A stretch of 64,000 nucleotides of DNA from Priapulus caudatus (GCF_000485595.1 NW_014577413.1:65905-129904); one strand, 5' to 3'. Positions 1-12,222 are shown, counted from the stretch's first letter. Made by a program: numbers and translations. The notes: a model not told the origin generated them from the letters alone.

Positions 1-883
1 GCCGGCTTGTGCGCTCTCTCTGCTCACACCGAGTTATAGCAAGATATGCCGTTTCCTCGTTTTCTGGTGTGTGTGCGGTTCCCAAAAGTGTTTTTTTTGT
101 TTCTGCGTTTCTCGCTATCAGCTTTTGTGCCATTGGAAGATTAGTTTTAAGTACGGTTCAAACGTGCTCATCTTTTTCGTACAGTAGAGGGTAGTATTTA
201 AGGCACCGATTCTTTGGTGGGGTGGTGTTATCTGGATATTAGCAGCTGCTGCTAGGAGATAGTATATGTCACTGTCGGGTTGGGGAGTATATCGCTGGCG
301 CAATATGCCCATTGGACTGTTATGGATTCTCTCTGCGCATAGTACTACTGTGCATTGGTTCATCTTGATAACTATGTATGTCTATCTAGCGTTATTTCGC
401 CGGCTGGCTGTGCGTGGTGTTCTGTTGTTCTGGGGCTCCCCGGCCGCTGCTCGCTAGTAGACTAGCTCTTCCTAGTGTTGTATCAAACTTATTAACTGCA
501 ATGTTAGCTACTATTGTTAAACATGTTTTTACTTACCTCTAAGTTAAACCCGCTGTGGGAAGACCTGTATGAGAGATTCAAAACCTGGAAAACATATTCA
601 TATTATTATGGGTACCATTGCAGATGTGCATGAATAAAAAATGAGCATTAAATCATTATGATCTTATATTATATCTTTAGTATGTGCATTACTCGCACTC
701 GGAAATGAGCGATTATACGTTCATCATTGCGGTATGCTTTTTAAAATGGTAACATTATGATCAATAAAACCCAGTTCTGTACTTGTGTGATGCTATTATC
801 GTCGTTATCGTCGTGTCTGTTATAATAAGTCGTTAATTACACAACTATAATAGTTGGGTGATTAACGACTTAATGGGAATTGA

Positions 884-946
<63 letters not shown>

Positions 947-1009
947 CGTGTTGTGCTCTCCTCTTCTCGTCTCTCTTCTCGTGTGTAATGCTGTGGCGGT
1001 GTAGCGTGG

Positions 1010-1056
<47 letters not shown>

Positions 1057-1812
1057 GTGTGTCACACACACACACACACACGTACACGCACGCGCACGCG
1101 CACACGCACACGCACACGCATACACACACGCACACGCACCCCCCCCCCACCCACACACACACTCACTCAGATGACTGTTTTTAACTACAAGCTTCTAAAT
1201 ATTTGTTGTCTTGCTCGCATCGAATAAAAATGTTTACATTACGCCCACAAATAATATTGATATTACATTATTAAGTTAGGTGGCGTATACTCACGACCAC
1301 AGATTGCTTTAACACGAGCTTAGATCAGATCCCCTAATTAATTACTTGTTTTAAGTTAATAGCCATTGTACTAATTAGCATATTCATTATAATTTCAATT
1401 AAGGTATATTTTTTAAATATCTCTTTTGTAATGATTATGATTACTCTAATTTAGTATGTGCAAATGTATCTTTTAACCAAATGCTGAAGCAAGGAGGCAA
1501 AAGTAGAGGCGTCTTGTTTAGCGTACTGCTGGCGATATATGTATATATATGTGTGTGTATATTTATATATATTTATATATATGTTGGTCTATAATGCTAG
1601 AATTTGATGATGCCAAGTTGCATTAGATGGTACTTCCTACGAGCCTATTGTCCTTCAATATAGTTCGTGTTCATTTCGTCTCAGTTGATATTCCAATAGA
1701 GATAGCTGTCGTTGCAGGTATAATTATTTTTCAAAGAATACATTTGCTATTATGATGTACATAGAATTAAGGTAGTGCTAATGCGTGCTAAAATTGTGGT
1801 TGCACGTTTCAG
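1..1812. other. Intron or upstream sequence with (TG)n/(CA)n repeats
   Basis: No exon recognised. The GAF-B exon that should precede exon A was looked for and not found. A long (TG)n block at about 885-1060 passes directly into a (CA)n block at about 1063-1170, so the transcript could fold as a long hairpin. Small open frames here are repeat artefacts. Confidence 0.6.
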
Positions 1813-1956
1813 GCATTTGCTATATTTTCCGGTCTGGGCATTCATAATACACAAATGTACGAAATGGCAGAACAACTGATGGCAAAGCAGAAGGTGGCCT
1901 TGGAGGTATTATCCTACCATGCGACTGCCCAAGATCACGAGGTTGAAAGACTATCG
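1813..1956 (+). CDS. Pde6: PDE exon A: end of GAF-B domain and linker
   Basis: Forty-eight codons, phase 0 at both ends. The acceptor is the ag at 1811-1812 and the donor is gtacgc at 1957. The translation starts [20 protein letters not shown] and continues to [19 protein letters not shown]. The [13 protein letters not shown] and LEVLSYHA words are typical of the helix that leaves GAF-B and runs to the catalytic domain in PDE5/6/11 enzymes. Confidence 0.92.
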
Positions 1957-3050
1957 GTACGCTTTTATAGTCATTATCGACTAGAAATTAGTTATCGATC
2001 ATGTCGATAAGCGCATTTCCTTTCCATGAAGCAAACACGTTATACTCGCGGCACACGCATCTGTCAGATGGTTACACGAATTGAAGCGCCTTTAAACATG
2101 TCGTAAACAAGTCGTAAACAAGTCGTAAACATGTACAGCACTTTTACCCCCAAACGTGACGCAATGTCAGCAATTAGGGTAAGGACTGCTTAGATGGTTT
2201 AGTGTCGCCGACAAAGACTGTAGGTAATTAGACCACATCGATGGCCCCATTCTTACTTTTTAAATAAATTTTAAGCTCGAATTTGCAATTTCAACAGGCT
2301 TTTGAAGGGTGTCAACAAACGGGAGACGACTATTTCGATATGGTTTGGCTAACACAGCTAAACTGAGCGATATTATGTTAACTCGCCATAGGCTTCCATC
2401 ATTGCTTTTCAGTCGGTTTTCTAAACCCATTGCCATTTATGCGTTGTAAGGGGGCGATTTCCCCTATTTATAAAGCAAAAGAGTTACGCGATGGTACTAT
2501 GAGTTTCAGGCGCGTCCTCCGCAGGGTGATTTCAAACTAGTCTTGAGCAGGTTGGATTCCTGATATAGGTTGAATAAGGGACGTGCCGCTGTCACGTGCG
2601 TGACTGCGACGAGTAAAGTAAATGGTTGCCCCCACCCGAAATGATTAGAGCACGGCTAATGCGGATTTACCGGTTGTGTAGGGGACACTAATTCGCATCT
2701 CATCAAAAAATCAATGCGCAGCGGCCACGACTCGAGTGTGAAAACAGGAGTGAAATGTGTGTTTGTTTGATAGTAGTTAGAACATAGTGTGTAGAACGCA
2801 TCCAAATGTATTCACTCTATTTTGTGTGTAAAGATAGACCCCCAATTACTTTCGTGAAATATTGTATATCATATCAAATATAAGTCATTCGATATGCTGT
2901 GCATCCTACATGTTTGATGATATTTGCCGAACATTATACGACGTATGAACAGCATATAGTGACGATATCATGTCCTGTGTCTCGCCATAAACTCCGCACC
3001 AGTGTAAATAATAGATTAAAAATTATCGTAATCGTTTATGTTGTCTCTAG
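1957..3050. other. Intron A-B
   Basis: Non-coding. The only structure noticed is a short run of three cgtaaacaagt-type direct repeats near 2100-2130. Confidence 0.7.
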
Positions 3051-3197
3051 AAGTCCACCGTTCCTCTGGCCGAGGAATTTAAGCTCTACGAATTCGAATT
3101 CAGCGACTTAGATCTGACAGATGATTTGACCTGCCTGGCAACTATCCGGATGTTCATTGAGTTCGACCTACTAGTTAAATTTAGTATCCCATATGAG
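3051..3197 (+). CDS. Pde6: PDE exon B: start of the catalytic domain
   Basis: Forty-nine codons, phase 0 at both ends, after a pyrimidine-rich acceptor (ttgtctctag) and before donor gtaggt. It contains FKLYEFEFSDLDLTDDLTC and TIRMFIEFDLLVKFSIPYE, matching the first helices of the catalytic domain in PDE5/6/11 (F/L-x-D-x-D then IRMF). Confidence 0.93.
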
Positions 3198-3608
3198 GTA
3201 GGTGGCATATAAGAATTTGTACTAGATTATGCTGCATAATAGATGTAACAAGATATGCATGCTGTAAGACGATGATTTGCCAATTACTCATTTGCCGATG
3301 ACATGATTTGATAATTACTGTCACTGTCTATGGATTTCCGAATAGACGAGTTAAGGTGATGCAAATTGTATATTCGTCCTCCGTAATGGAAGACTACCAT
3401 GACATCTTAATGTGACTTTAGGTAGGCTAGTACGTTTGCAGGCCCGGCATGTGGTGGCCATTGCCGGTCTCTGTTCGTAACGATCGGCAGCTACAGGCAA
3501 GACAGATCATTGCTGTGGCAAAATAAAAGTGTAGCGCAGTTGACAAAGAAGTTTGACACTTGTCATTCAGTTACACAACACACACGCGCGCGCACGCACA
3601 AGCACACA

Positions 3609-3676
<68 letters not shown>

Positions 3677-3708
3677 ACTCGCCGCGCTGCGCACACCACA
3701 CACGCCGC

Positions 3709-3804
<96 letters not shown>

Positions 3805-6112
3805 TTCCCCGCGCTATTGTCGCTCGGTTGCGGTAATCACCGGCCAAGCCAGACTAGTGTCTTTAAACGCTAGTAGAGTATATGTATACGGTTGAATAGC
3901 GCGTGAGGCGATTACCAAGGGATTTCGCTAGGGAAAGCAATCCCAATATGATGTGGACCAGTATAGACCAGATTGCACATCGGTCTGATGATCCGCGTAT
4001 GCATTTTAATCAATGTCTTACAATGTCCGTGTTCTGTTATTACTAAGATTTCCGTACATATGCGGATGTGTACGTCTGCGCATAGGTTAATACCTACGCG
4101 TAATACCCTACGCGTATATTCGGGGTAATAACCTACGCGTGCGTGCGTGGCGCGCGCGTGTTTGAGTGTTCGTAAGGGTGTATATTTGTATGTAGCGAAG
4201 TAGTGTGTAGCAAAGTGAGTGTAAATTATATACTAACTTACAGTGAATGTTTTAATATTTAAATGTGAACAGCTCATTGCAGAGCACACTTATGGGAAAA
4301 TGTTCTCCGGAAATCATTAAAATTATCAACAATCTCCGAAGCTCAAAACTAACAAAATGCAGGACGAATTACCGAGAAATACAATTCAATAAATCATTCA
4401 ATTTCCAACACAGACGGCATGCTTAAACTCACGACATGACTCGTTGACATGCCAAAACTAATGAGGACATGTGCCATATAAACTGCTGATACGGCACTAG
4501 ATAGCTATGCAAGTATTTTATGTATGTTTGAACTGTAATGATGAAAAGATTCGTACATATGTGTGTATACTCTTGTGAGTGAGGCTCGTGATCGTATAGC
4601 GTCTGCCCAGGTTCTGCTATGGCGCGGGTACCATTGTGAGGTACCCTGAGGTTTAGCACAAATAATAGACAGACACGAAAGTATAACGTACAAACACATG
4701 TCTATTTAATTGTTACACAAACTTACAGAGACAAGTTATTAGTTACATACGTAATGCAATATCTCAAAAGAGTTTACACACGCAAATACAAGCACCAGTC
4801 TTATACGTTTAAGACGTATACTGTAACACGAATACGGTAAGATCTAAACTACGAAACATATACACATACGAGAACGGTCATGCGCTGACCAAGCGCTTGA
4901 CACTACATACTCACAGATCAACTGGGTGGTTCTATTTTCTCTATCCCAAAACCCTCTGTATTTATTCTCTTTTTCTATATCAATTAGCCTCCTATGTGAC
5001 GTGCGTATGGCTGTAGCCACGCCCGTTGACCGTACCGGCCACCGAGCACTCTCGCTATTTTCCACAGAGAGGGAGATTGATGTTTTGTCTTACCGGGCAG
5101 CCTACGTGCCTGAGCGTACCCGTACTGCCGAGTGATGGCTTTCTTACGATGTCAATCTGTGTGCCAGTCTACCTTGCATTTTGCTAATCTGCATTCTTAA
5201 GTAGGCCGTTTGCTTTCCTTGCTGCCGTCACTAGGACGCGCGTGGTTTACATTCTTAACTAGAGCACTCGGAGAGCACAGACCTCCGCCAAGGCAGCTGA
5301 ATTTTCTCAATGTGAATTTTTTTATTAATTAATTAATTAATTAAGTGGAAAAATTAATTAATGAATTAATGAATTAAATAATTAATTGAATCCGGATCAC
5401 CACCAAAATCTCATCAATTATAAGTTAGCCCATTTCTGACGTGTCCTGAAAATGTTATGACAATCCGTCCATAACTTTTTCAGTTAGACTTAACCTGTAT
5501 GATACAGGCGGTTCCGGCGCGGCGGCGGCGGCGGTGGCGGGCCAATCAGCCAATCAGCGAGCGTCCACAAACCCACAAACTCACAAACCAATACTCAAAC
5601 ACACGCCAGTGAAAACATAACCTTCGCCAAGCCCCTGGCGGAAGTAATTATTTATTTATAACGAATTCCGCTTCACTACAGAACTACACCCGATAAAAAT
5701 TTTAGTACCACGTTCACCTCAACTAACTAACTAGACGACAGAAACCAGTAAATAGTTATTCTAAGAATAATTATCCATGTGTATTAACCAATGTTCGTTA
5801 TATATACGAGTTTTATCGCACGCTGAGCTCTGTCGGTACTACAACTCAACTAAACATGACAACTGACTCGGACCAATCCGCATCTATTCATGTCACGCAT
5901 GTATAGTATGTCAGACGACGCTGTCAGTTCAGATTAGCTGACTGAGCTTGCTATACATTATATATGGGGATGCGTGTTCTATAGCGTCGAATGTCAGACA
6001 TAGACGGCTTTCTCTGCGTGGCCGTGTGAATAAGCATTCGTTTTCAGAGAAATATTTTTAAATCACAAGTTCGAATTCTCCGTCCGCTGCTGAGATTGTA
6101 CTTTCCCTCAGC
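3198..6112. other. Intron B-C, left part: CA/CG repeats
   Basis: No exon seen. It holds a compound (CA)n tract at about 3580-3801, interrupted by a short GC-rich stretch. There is also a TTAA-type AT-rich repeat at about 5325-5390 and a short GGC-rich tract near 5520. Open frames across the CA tract are low-complexity artefacts. Confidence 0.7.
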
Positions 6113-6120
6113 ATCCTCAG
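6113..6120. repeat. 8-bp target-site duplication, left
   Basis: ATCCTCAG directly before the hAT left end. It is repeated exactly at 6965-6972 after the right end. Eight base pairs is the hallmark target duplication of hAT transposons. Confidence 0.88.
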
Positions 6121-6964
6121 TAGGCTCTTATCGATTGTGTTAGCACATTTTTTGGCATAATTTAGGAAAACGAACACATTTTTTGCACTTTTTACAGATG
6201 TAACACTGCTAGCATACTCGGCATATTTATATTATTTTCATTACCAGAGCCATGACTTGTTTTATTTCTAATATTGATTTTTTTAAGCTTAATTTGTTCA
6301 GCCTATCTTCATTCCGCTAGTAGTCCAGAGGTCCTTGTCCAGGCTAGGTAGGGGGAGCCGGTTAGGGGCTTAGGGCGCACCGGAAGTACACGTCATGTGC
6401 TACCACAGTACGTCGCTGCTGCACAAGATGTGGCCATTCCTTGTGAGAAGAAAAAAGTGGAATGGTGGAAGCTCCACGCGGAGGAACTTCGCAGTTAAGA
6501 AAGTGCTGCTGGTCCAACCATCTTCTACTGCTGAACATAGAGTTTTCTCTATATTTACGGCTTCGTTCAATGACCAACAAGATAATGCACTGGCAGATTA
6601 CTTACAAGCAAGTGTAATGCGCAGCTGCAATACAACAAGCGCTAGGAAGAGATTAGGAGAACGAAATCAAATGCGAATATAGTGCATTTTGAGGACACTG
6701 ACTGCATGAGTCATCAATATAGTTTTGTGTTGCATTTAGAGCAGTCCCGACCAGTTCAGGAGAAAGAAGAGATCATTTCAAAGCTAGAAACTTGCTTTCA
6801 TTAACAATAATTCATTTGATTTAGACTTTTCTTGTGTTTCTTGTGAATAACATAATCTTTGACAATGCAGCATAATTTTTAAAAACTAGCATAATTTGGA
6901 CAAAAAACGAGCACTGCTAGTAGCATAATGTGCTATTTTTACTAGCACAATCGATAATAGCCTA
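6121..6964. mobile_element. Internally deleted hAT DNA transposon, 844 bp
   Basis: The ends are TAGGCTCTTATCGATTGTG (6121-6139) and its inverse at 6946-6964 with one mismatch. The element is flanked by the identical 8-bp duplication ATCCTCAG. Inside lies the C-terminal dimerisation region of a hAT transposase, broken by a frameshift. Full-length hAT elements are several kb, so this is a deletion derivative that would need a transposase in trans. It sits inside the intron between PDE exons B and C, in gene orientation. Confidence 0.9.
6394..6682 (+). pseudogene. hAT transposase C-terminal (dimerisation) remnant
   Basis: Two frames together give the familiar hAT C-terminus. From 6394 the first frame reads HVLPQYVAAAQDVAIPCEKK, then KVEWWKLHAEELRS, before a stop. 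The next frame picks up with VKKVLLVQPSSTAEHRVFSI, then FNDQQDNALADYLQASVM, ending at 6682. The P-S-S/T-A-x-x-R-V-F-S core followed by an acidic xxxDYLxAS motif is the hATC dimerisation signature. The catalytic DDE part is absent and one frameshift separates the halves, so it cannot encode an active enzyme. Confidence 0.85.
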
Positions 6965-6972
6965 ATCCTCAG
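6965..6972. repeat. 8-bp target-site duplication, right
   Basis: ATCCTCAG, identical to 6113-6120; the right partner of the hAT insertion. Confidence 0.88.
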
Positions 6973-7397
6973 TCGCTCATCGTTTCTTCGAATGCTTTCT
7001 GTATAATCTATCGCATTTAACACCTAATTCCAGCATGGGCAATGCGTGCTTGCTTATTATATACAGAAGGCCGGATGCAGTGCCGAGCCAATTATCGTCT
7101 TTACTGCGCAATTAGGTGACCGAATTCCATGCGAGAATTTTACTACTTAGGTCTCAATAATATCTGTTAGCCATGCAACACGCTCGATTTACCCGTATAT
7201 CTGGCCTCATGCCTCATTTATTATCACAATTAGTCCAGCATAACGAATCTGTCAATTATCAATACTGTGTTAGCTGTATCCATGCTTATAGTTATTTGCA
7301 CGCCTTAGGTTAACTATATTCGCTCACCGAGTAAGAAAAATAATGTGTTGATAAACGTTCCTTCGCTAATGGTCGTCGCCACAAATTTTTTCCGCAG
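6973..7397. other. Intron B-C, right part
   Basis: Plain AT-rich intron from the transposon to exon C. Nothing else seen. Confidence 0.7.
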
Positions 7398-7505
7398 GTT
7401 ATGTGCCGTTGGGTGCTCAGCGTAAAAAAGAACTACCGTCCTGTGACGTACCACAACTGGAGACATGCGTTCAATGTAACGCAGACAATGTTCACCATGA
7501 TGAAA
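7398..7505 (+). CDS. Pde6: PDE exon C: catalytic histidine exon
   Basis: Thirty-six codons, phase 0 at both ends; acceptor tttttccgcag, donor gtgagt. It encodes [20 protein letters not shown] followed by [16 protein letters not shown]. By family knowledge the His of YHN (exon residue 19) is the general acid and the His of WRHAF (residue 23) is a metal ligand. Confidence 0.96.
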
Positions 7506-7680
7506 GTGAGTGATAGCAATCACGCAGTAAGATCAATTAAATATATATATATATATATACATATATATAATATATATATGATTATATATATACATATATA
7601 TAAATATATATAATATATATATATATATATACATATATAATAATATATATATATATAGTATATTAGAAAAGAGAGAGAGA

Positions 7681-7718
<38 letters not shown>

Positions 7719-7749
7719 AGAGAGAGATAGAGAAAGAAAGAAAGAAAGA

Positions 7750-7901
<152 letters not shown>

Positions 7902-8531
7902 GCAACAGTTATCTACATTTGGGTATTTTGCAAAAACAGCACAGCTTTGCCTACTGAGATTCAATTCCTCTCGTGTAAATGTCACTGTTGCTGATTCAAA
8001 CAAGAAAGCTTGAGCACAGATGATCCGCAAATTATTAAATCACAGTATAAGTTCCGGATGATAAACGAAGGATTATGTAAGTATTGTACTGTGATTTTAA
8101 ATGTTGAACTCCGTGCAGGATGGTGAACTCCGTGCAGGATCTTGTAGCAGCGTGCGTAGCGAATGCAGATTGTAGCAAATAGCAGATTGTAGCAAATGGC
8201 AGATTGTAGCAACGTAGAGTAGCAGCGTAGTCTTGTAACCACAAGTAGAGCTAGATGACATAGTCGCAGATTCGTTGTTGAACTAGGACTTTATTAGTAA
8301 ACTCGAACACATACAAAAGTTATACATACGGCAACGTAGGTGACCGTGCCTATAGGTCCCGTCATCTCCGTTTTCGTCTATCTCTCTACTTCCTCGTATC
8401 TCCTCTGGATAATAACTTAATTATGATAATAACTTAATTATGATCTTTCGTCTGTGTCTATTTATACGTTTACGAAAACCGCCCGGCGACATTTCTACCG
8501 GTTTACGTCATTACCGGCTGGATTTCGCTCG

Positions 8532-8638
8532 TAGGTGTGGCGCGTCGCGTCACCCATCCCCGGCGCAAAGCGATGCGGGAGGCGCGCCCGTCCATTGTCG
8601 TCGCGCGTTGTATGCGTAGCGTCTTAGCGTCACACCTA
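8532..8638. repeat. GC-rich island bounded by short inverted repeats
   Basis: TAGGTGTGGCGC at 8532-8543 pairs with GCGTCACACCTA at 8627-8638 (11 of 12). The 107 bp between are much richer in CpG than the surrounding intron. It could be a very small MITE or a structured element. It ends 37 bp before exon D. Confidence 0.4.
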
Positions 8639-8675
8639 GCGCCACCGTTTGCTGAATATAAGTGCTTTACTGCAG

Positions 8676-8785
8676 GTTGGTGCAATGCAGCGACACTTCA
8701 ACGATCTGGAACTGCTTGGTTTACTAGTTGCGTGTTTGTGCCATGACCTTGATCACCGAGGAACGAATAACGCCTTTCAGACGAA
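8676..8785 (+). CDS. Pde6: PDE exon D: HD metal-binding motif
   Basis: Thirty-six codons plus two bases, phase 0 to phase 2; acceptor tgcag, donor gtaggt. It reads [20 protein letters not shown], then [16 protein letters not shown]. The HD pair of CHDLDHRG (residues 23-24) binds the catalytic metals in all class I PDEs. The split last codon (AA) is completed to Lys by exon E. Confidence 0.96.
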
Positions 8786-9910
8786 GTAGGTATTCTTACA
8801 TGGCTCAACGTGACACCACGATATTAATTAAAATGGGAAATCTCGTATGAAAACGAAGTTAAACTACACCGAATGTAGTCATCTTATAAAACATAGCCGC
8901 GTGTGCCCACATTTGAATAGGATTATATTGTAATAATTCTAGAGTTTTTATTGTATGCAATCAAAATTTGTTTAGGTAACTCGCCTAGAGAATTTTTTAC
9001 ATTGAAAGAGCTGCCGTGAACCATGACCGTTACCACAATCCTATATCTCACCAATTCATAAGTACTGAAATTGCCCATATTTGATAAACTCAAATGTAGT
9101 ACAAACACCAGAAGATGCCACCCTTGTGTATATATCATCCGTATAGAAAGGCTTCTATATATCATTGTTTCACAATATTAAGATTTTAAATAATCAAGTC
9201 ATAAATAATACGATTAATTTATTTTTGGTGCATCCAGTAACAAACTACTGTGCGTGCGCTTGCGTGGGTTTGGTGCTGGCGGACGCGCATCTGTGTGTGT
9301 ACAGTCTATAACAGCTACTATAATTATGCATGTGACAGGTATTGACATATTGAACAAAATGAGCCTAGTAATCCAATATTGCACTACGAGAAGCGCGAGT
9401 ACGTGCTAATGTGAGATCTTTTTGCTACGAAACGCTATGATTACGGGTTACCACAGTTACGAGTAGGCCTATATATAAGAATCAGAGCGATGACTAACAG
9501 TTCTTGTGTGGAACATTTCAACCACGTGCTGACAAAACATTGCTATAAATAGGAGCACTTTTAACGGATTTGACGAATAGAGACATCACTATAACAATAA
9601 GTGGCTTCATGATAATCGGGCGTTTAGCTGCATGAGCTGAAAGATATGAAAACGCACTATCAAAACGCAATTACCCAAACTGTCAATTCCTAGCTCTCTG
9701 AGTCATTTCATAGGTTCAATACAACCTCTTTTCTGGGTCCTTATTTGTTATGATTTTAATGTCAAGTGTATTTCTAGCTCTCTTCTGTTCTAAAATGAAA
9801 AATGAACTCATATAGCCTGTTCTTGTACTACAGTAGATATATAGCATTCGGGCACCAGTTATGTCGCTGTAACTGATTGTGCGAATCCTACAGTGGTCTT
9901 TGGGATAAAT

Positions 9911-9954
9911 ATCAAGAGTAGATAATAGGAGATCTCTTATTATCTACTCTTGAT
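9911..9954. repeat. 44-nt hairpin palindrome, ATCAAGAG family
   Basis: Two 22-nt arms with no spacer and a single mismatch, starting ATCAAGAGTAGATAATA and ending in the reverse complement. Flanked on both sides by aaat, which may be a 4-bp duplication. Near-identical arms occur at 55362 and a relative occurs at 40630. Confidence 0.85.
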
Positions 9955-10198
9955 AAATATGGATAATGAAAGCATCGTATTTTGTGTGGGATATCATGTT
10001 GCGAACATGCACTCTCCGCTGCAGCGGAGCCGAAATTACGTGGCGCAATCAGCATGAAATAGTACTCCCGTTAACGTTGCCCGTTACCCATGCCGTTGAA
10101 TGAGAGACCAAATTAATGTTCCGTGATGCTAACGCTGTGTTGTGCTCATACATATACGTTACTGCGGAGCTTATTAAAATTACCATATCGCACAGTTA

Positions 10199-10248
<50 letters not shown>

Positions 10249-10335
10249 GATACACAGTATAACAACTAAACGTAATAAACGTTAACGTAAACGTAACTAA
10301 CGTAAACGTAACGTTAACTTACGTAATTAAGTTAA

Positions 10336-10345
10336 NNNNNNNNNN
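10336..10345. other. Assembly gap, 10 N
   Basis: Ten N within a TA-rich repeat in the intron D-E. The true repeat length is unknown. Confidence 0.99.
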
Positions 10346-10557
10346 TATATATATATATATATATATAGCACGCTAAGCAACGATAATATAAGTAACGCTA
10401 TAACGAACCGCCTTCATAAGAAGTATATATGTTTAAACGGCTTCACAGTGTATAAGCCGTCACATTATCCTCGCTTTTAAGCATAGAGCAGCACATTGCA
10501 TATATGCAGCAGAATATTTCTATTGCCCTAATCGTATTCGGGTTCCTTTATTCCAAG

Positions 10558-10645
10558 GACAACATCACCACTGGCTACTTTGTATGGCACATCAACGATG
10601 GAACACCATCACTTCGATCATAGCGTTATGATTCTGAATAGTGAG
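10558..10645 (+). CDS. Pde6: PDE exon E: SPLAxLYGTSxMEHHH
   Basis: One base completing Lys, then 29 codons, ending in phase 0 before gtatgc. The chosen acceptor is ttcctttattccaag. The translation is [20 protein letters not shown] then HSVMILNSE. An upstream in-frame reading exists, but only this acceptor keeps the phase set by exon D and gives the conserved [14 protein letters not shown] junction. Confidence 0.93.
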
Positions 10646-10777
10646 GTATGCATACTTCCACTACAACTACCGTTACTACAACTACATCCGTCCATTCGTC
10701 ATGCCGTTGCTACAACTACATGACATTCAGTTTTTAAAAGCGTTTTTACTTTGAACCGAGTTTTACCTTGTTTTCAG

Positions 10778-10878
10778 GGCAACAACATCTTCCAGGCGCT
10801 ATCATCCGATGATTATAGGATATTAATCAAAGTACTTGAACACGCCATTTTGTCAACTGATCTTGCACTCTATTTCAA
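10778..10878 (+). CDS. Pde6: PDE exon [11 protein letters not shown] helix
   Basis: Thirty-three codons plus two bases; acceptor ttgttttcag, donor gtaagc. It encodes [20 protein letters not shown], then [13 protein letters not shown]. This matches the ILATDLxLYF helix of PDE5/6/11. It lies 132 bp after exon E. Confidence 0.95.
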
Positions 10879-11105
10879 GTAAGCTAATTACATATTTGGT
10901 GATGTTATCCCTCTACGGTTTGAATTGCAATAGCATAATAAATAGATCCGTGACTACGCTATACTTTGATATTATGCATGAAAACAGGAGTATTATTAAT
11001 TATTAATTATTATGATATTATGTATCACTAAATAAAAATAAAATAATATTTGTTATGCAGTGGGATATATTATGTGTGCGCGTGCGTGCGTGTGTGTGCG
11101 TGCGT

Positions 11106-11164
<59 letters not shown>

Positions 11165-11643
11165 GTGCGTGTGCAATAGACCAACGTAGACACTATTATA
11201 TGGTTAATGGCATCGGTGAACTATCTATGGTGAACCGAAGTATCAGTTTTATCACTACTACATAGTTATTACACCGTTGTTATGCCTTTCCTTAATTCGC
11301 GCAACGCGTGGGCAGGCGGGCGGATGGATGAATGGATGGATGGATAGATGAATGGATTGATGGGTGGATGGATGGATGGATGGATGGTTGGATGGATGAA
11401 TGGAGGGATGGCTGGATAGATGGACGGATGGATGGATAAAAAGACGCGCAAACAGACGGACGGGCGGACGGACGGACGAATTGATAGACCGCAGGATGGC
11501 AATGTGAATGAACGTTAGGATGGTTGAATGGTTGGATAGATGAATGGATGAATAGTTAACTAACATATATTAACTGTACTAAAGCACATGTATATAGCAA
11601 ACGATTTTGCCAACAATCTTTTTTCTCCATGTTACGTGAACAG
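10879..11643. other. Intron F-G with (TG)n and GGAT repeats
   Basis: Holds a (TG)n tract (about 11077-11175) and a degenerate array of GGAT/GGAC-type tetranucleotides (about 11315-11560). The minus-strand frames rich in HPSIHPS come from this array and are not genes. Confidence 0.75.
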
Positions 11644-11721
11644 AAAGAAGGGCGACTTTGTATCAATGGTGGAAGGCGGTGAGCGGGACTTTATTGATGA
11701 CTCAAGACGGGAACTTCTTAG
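11644..11721 (+). CDS. Pde6: PDE exon G
   Basis: Seventy-eight bases: one base completing Lys, 25 codons, two bases left over. The reading is KKGDFVSMVEGGERDFIDDS then RRELL, joining as LYFKKKGDFV and [14 protein letters not shown]. The acceptor is tacgtgaacag and the donor is gtgtgt. Confidence 0.92.
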
Positions 11722-12083
11722 GTGTGTAGTTGTCTAAGATAAACAGATAAGGAAATTGTTTGCGAAAGTCCATTAATACGTTAAATACTATAATTTTCTA
11801 TAATCTCACAGAGAAGCATAAAGAGGAGAATACTGCCGATGATGACGACGACGACGGCGAAGACGACAACGATAACGACAAAGACGACAACGACGACGAC
11901 GATGATGATGATGATAATGACGATAATGATGACGATGATGATAGTAATAGTATACTAGTTTATTTAAATAGTCCCTTCCACATACTAGACACAACTGGCT
12001 AGGTGTGTTTGGTGTATCTCTGCGGCCCGTAAATATATATATTACGTGATAAAAATTAATGTTTGAAATATCACGTTCACCAG
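11722..12083. other. Intron G-H with GAC/GAT trinucleotide tract
   Basis: A GAC/GAT trinucleotide run at about 11838-11945 gives Asp-rich or Tyr/His-rich spurious frames. Nothing else seen. Confidence 0.75.
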
Positions 12084-12222
12084 AGGCATGATGATGACCG
12101 CATGTGACGTGTCAGCAATTTCTAAACCCTGGAAGGTGCAACGACAGGTTGCCGAGCTGGTCAGCAGCGAGTTCTTTGAACAAGGCGATCTGGAGAAAAA
12201 CGTCCTTCACGAACAACCAATT
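12084..12222 (+). CDS. Pde6: PDE exon H: MTACD metal ligand and substrate-pocket helices
   Basis: Two bases of G plus one completing Arg, then 46 codons, ending in phase 0 before gtgagt. It reads [20 protein letters not shown], then [20 protein letters not shown]. The Asp of TACD is the fourth metal ligand of the family, and SKPW and EFFEQGD are conserved in PDE5/6/11. Frames reading past the donor are intronic. Confidence 0.97.

Larger units (their letters stand above)
8786..10557. other. Intron D-E
   Basis: Contains the hairpin palindrome at 9911-9954, a (TA)n tract at 10201-10246 and a 10-N gap (10336-10345) inside another TA tract. An ACGTAA-type repeat (cgtaaacgtaac) lies near 10270-10335. 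No exon seen. Confidence 0.7.

Noticed and set aside
845-1227. Open frames of about 100 residues on both strands made of CV, HT or RT repeats
   Set aside because: They are translations of (TG)n/(CA)n microsatellites. The same applies to frames at 3510-3895, 27134-28166, 29797-30312, 33479-33912, 35745-36206, 42390-42860, 44858-45169 and 47694-48148.
11258-11566. Minus-strand frame rich in HPSIHPS
   Set aside because: Produced by the GGAT-type tetranucleotide array.
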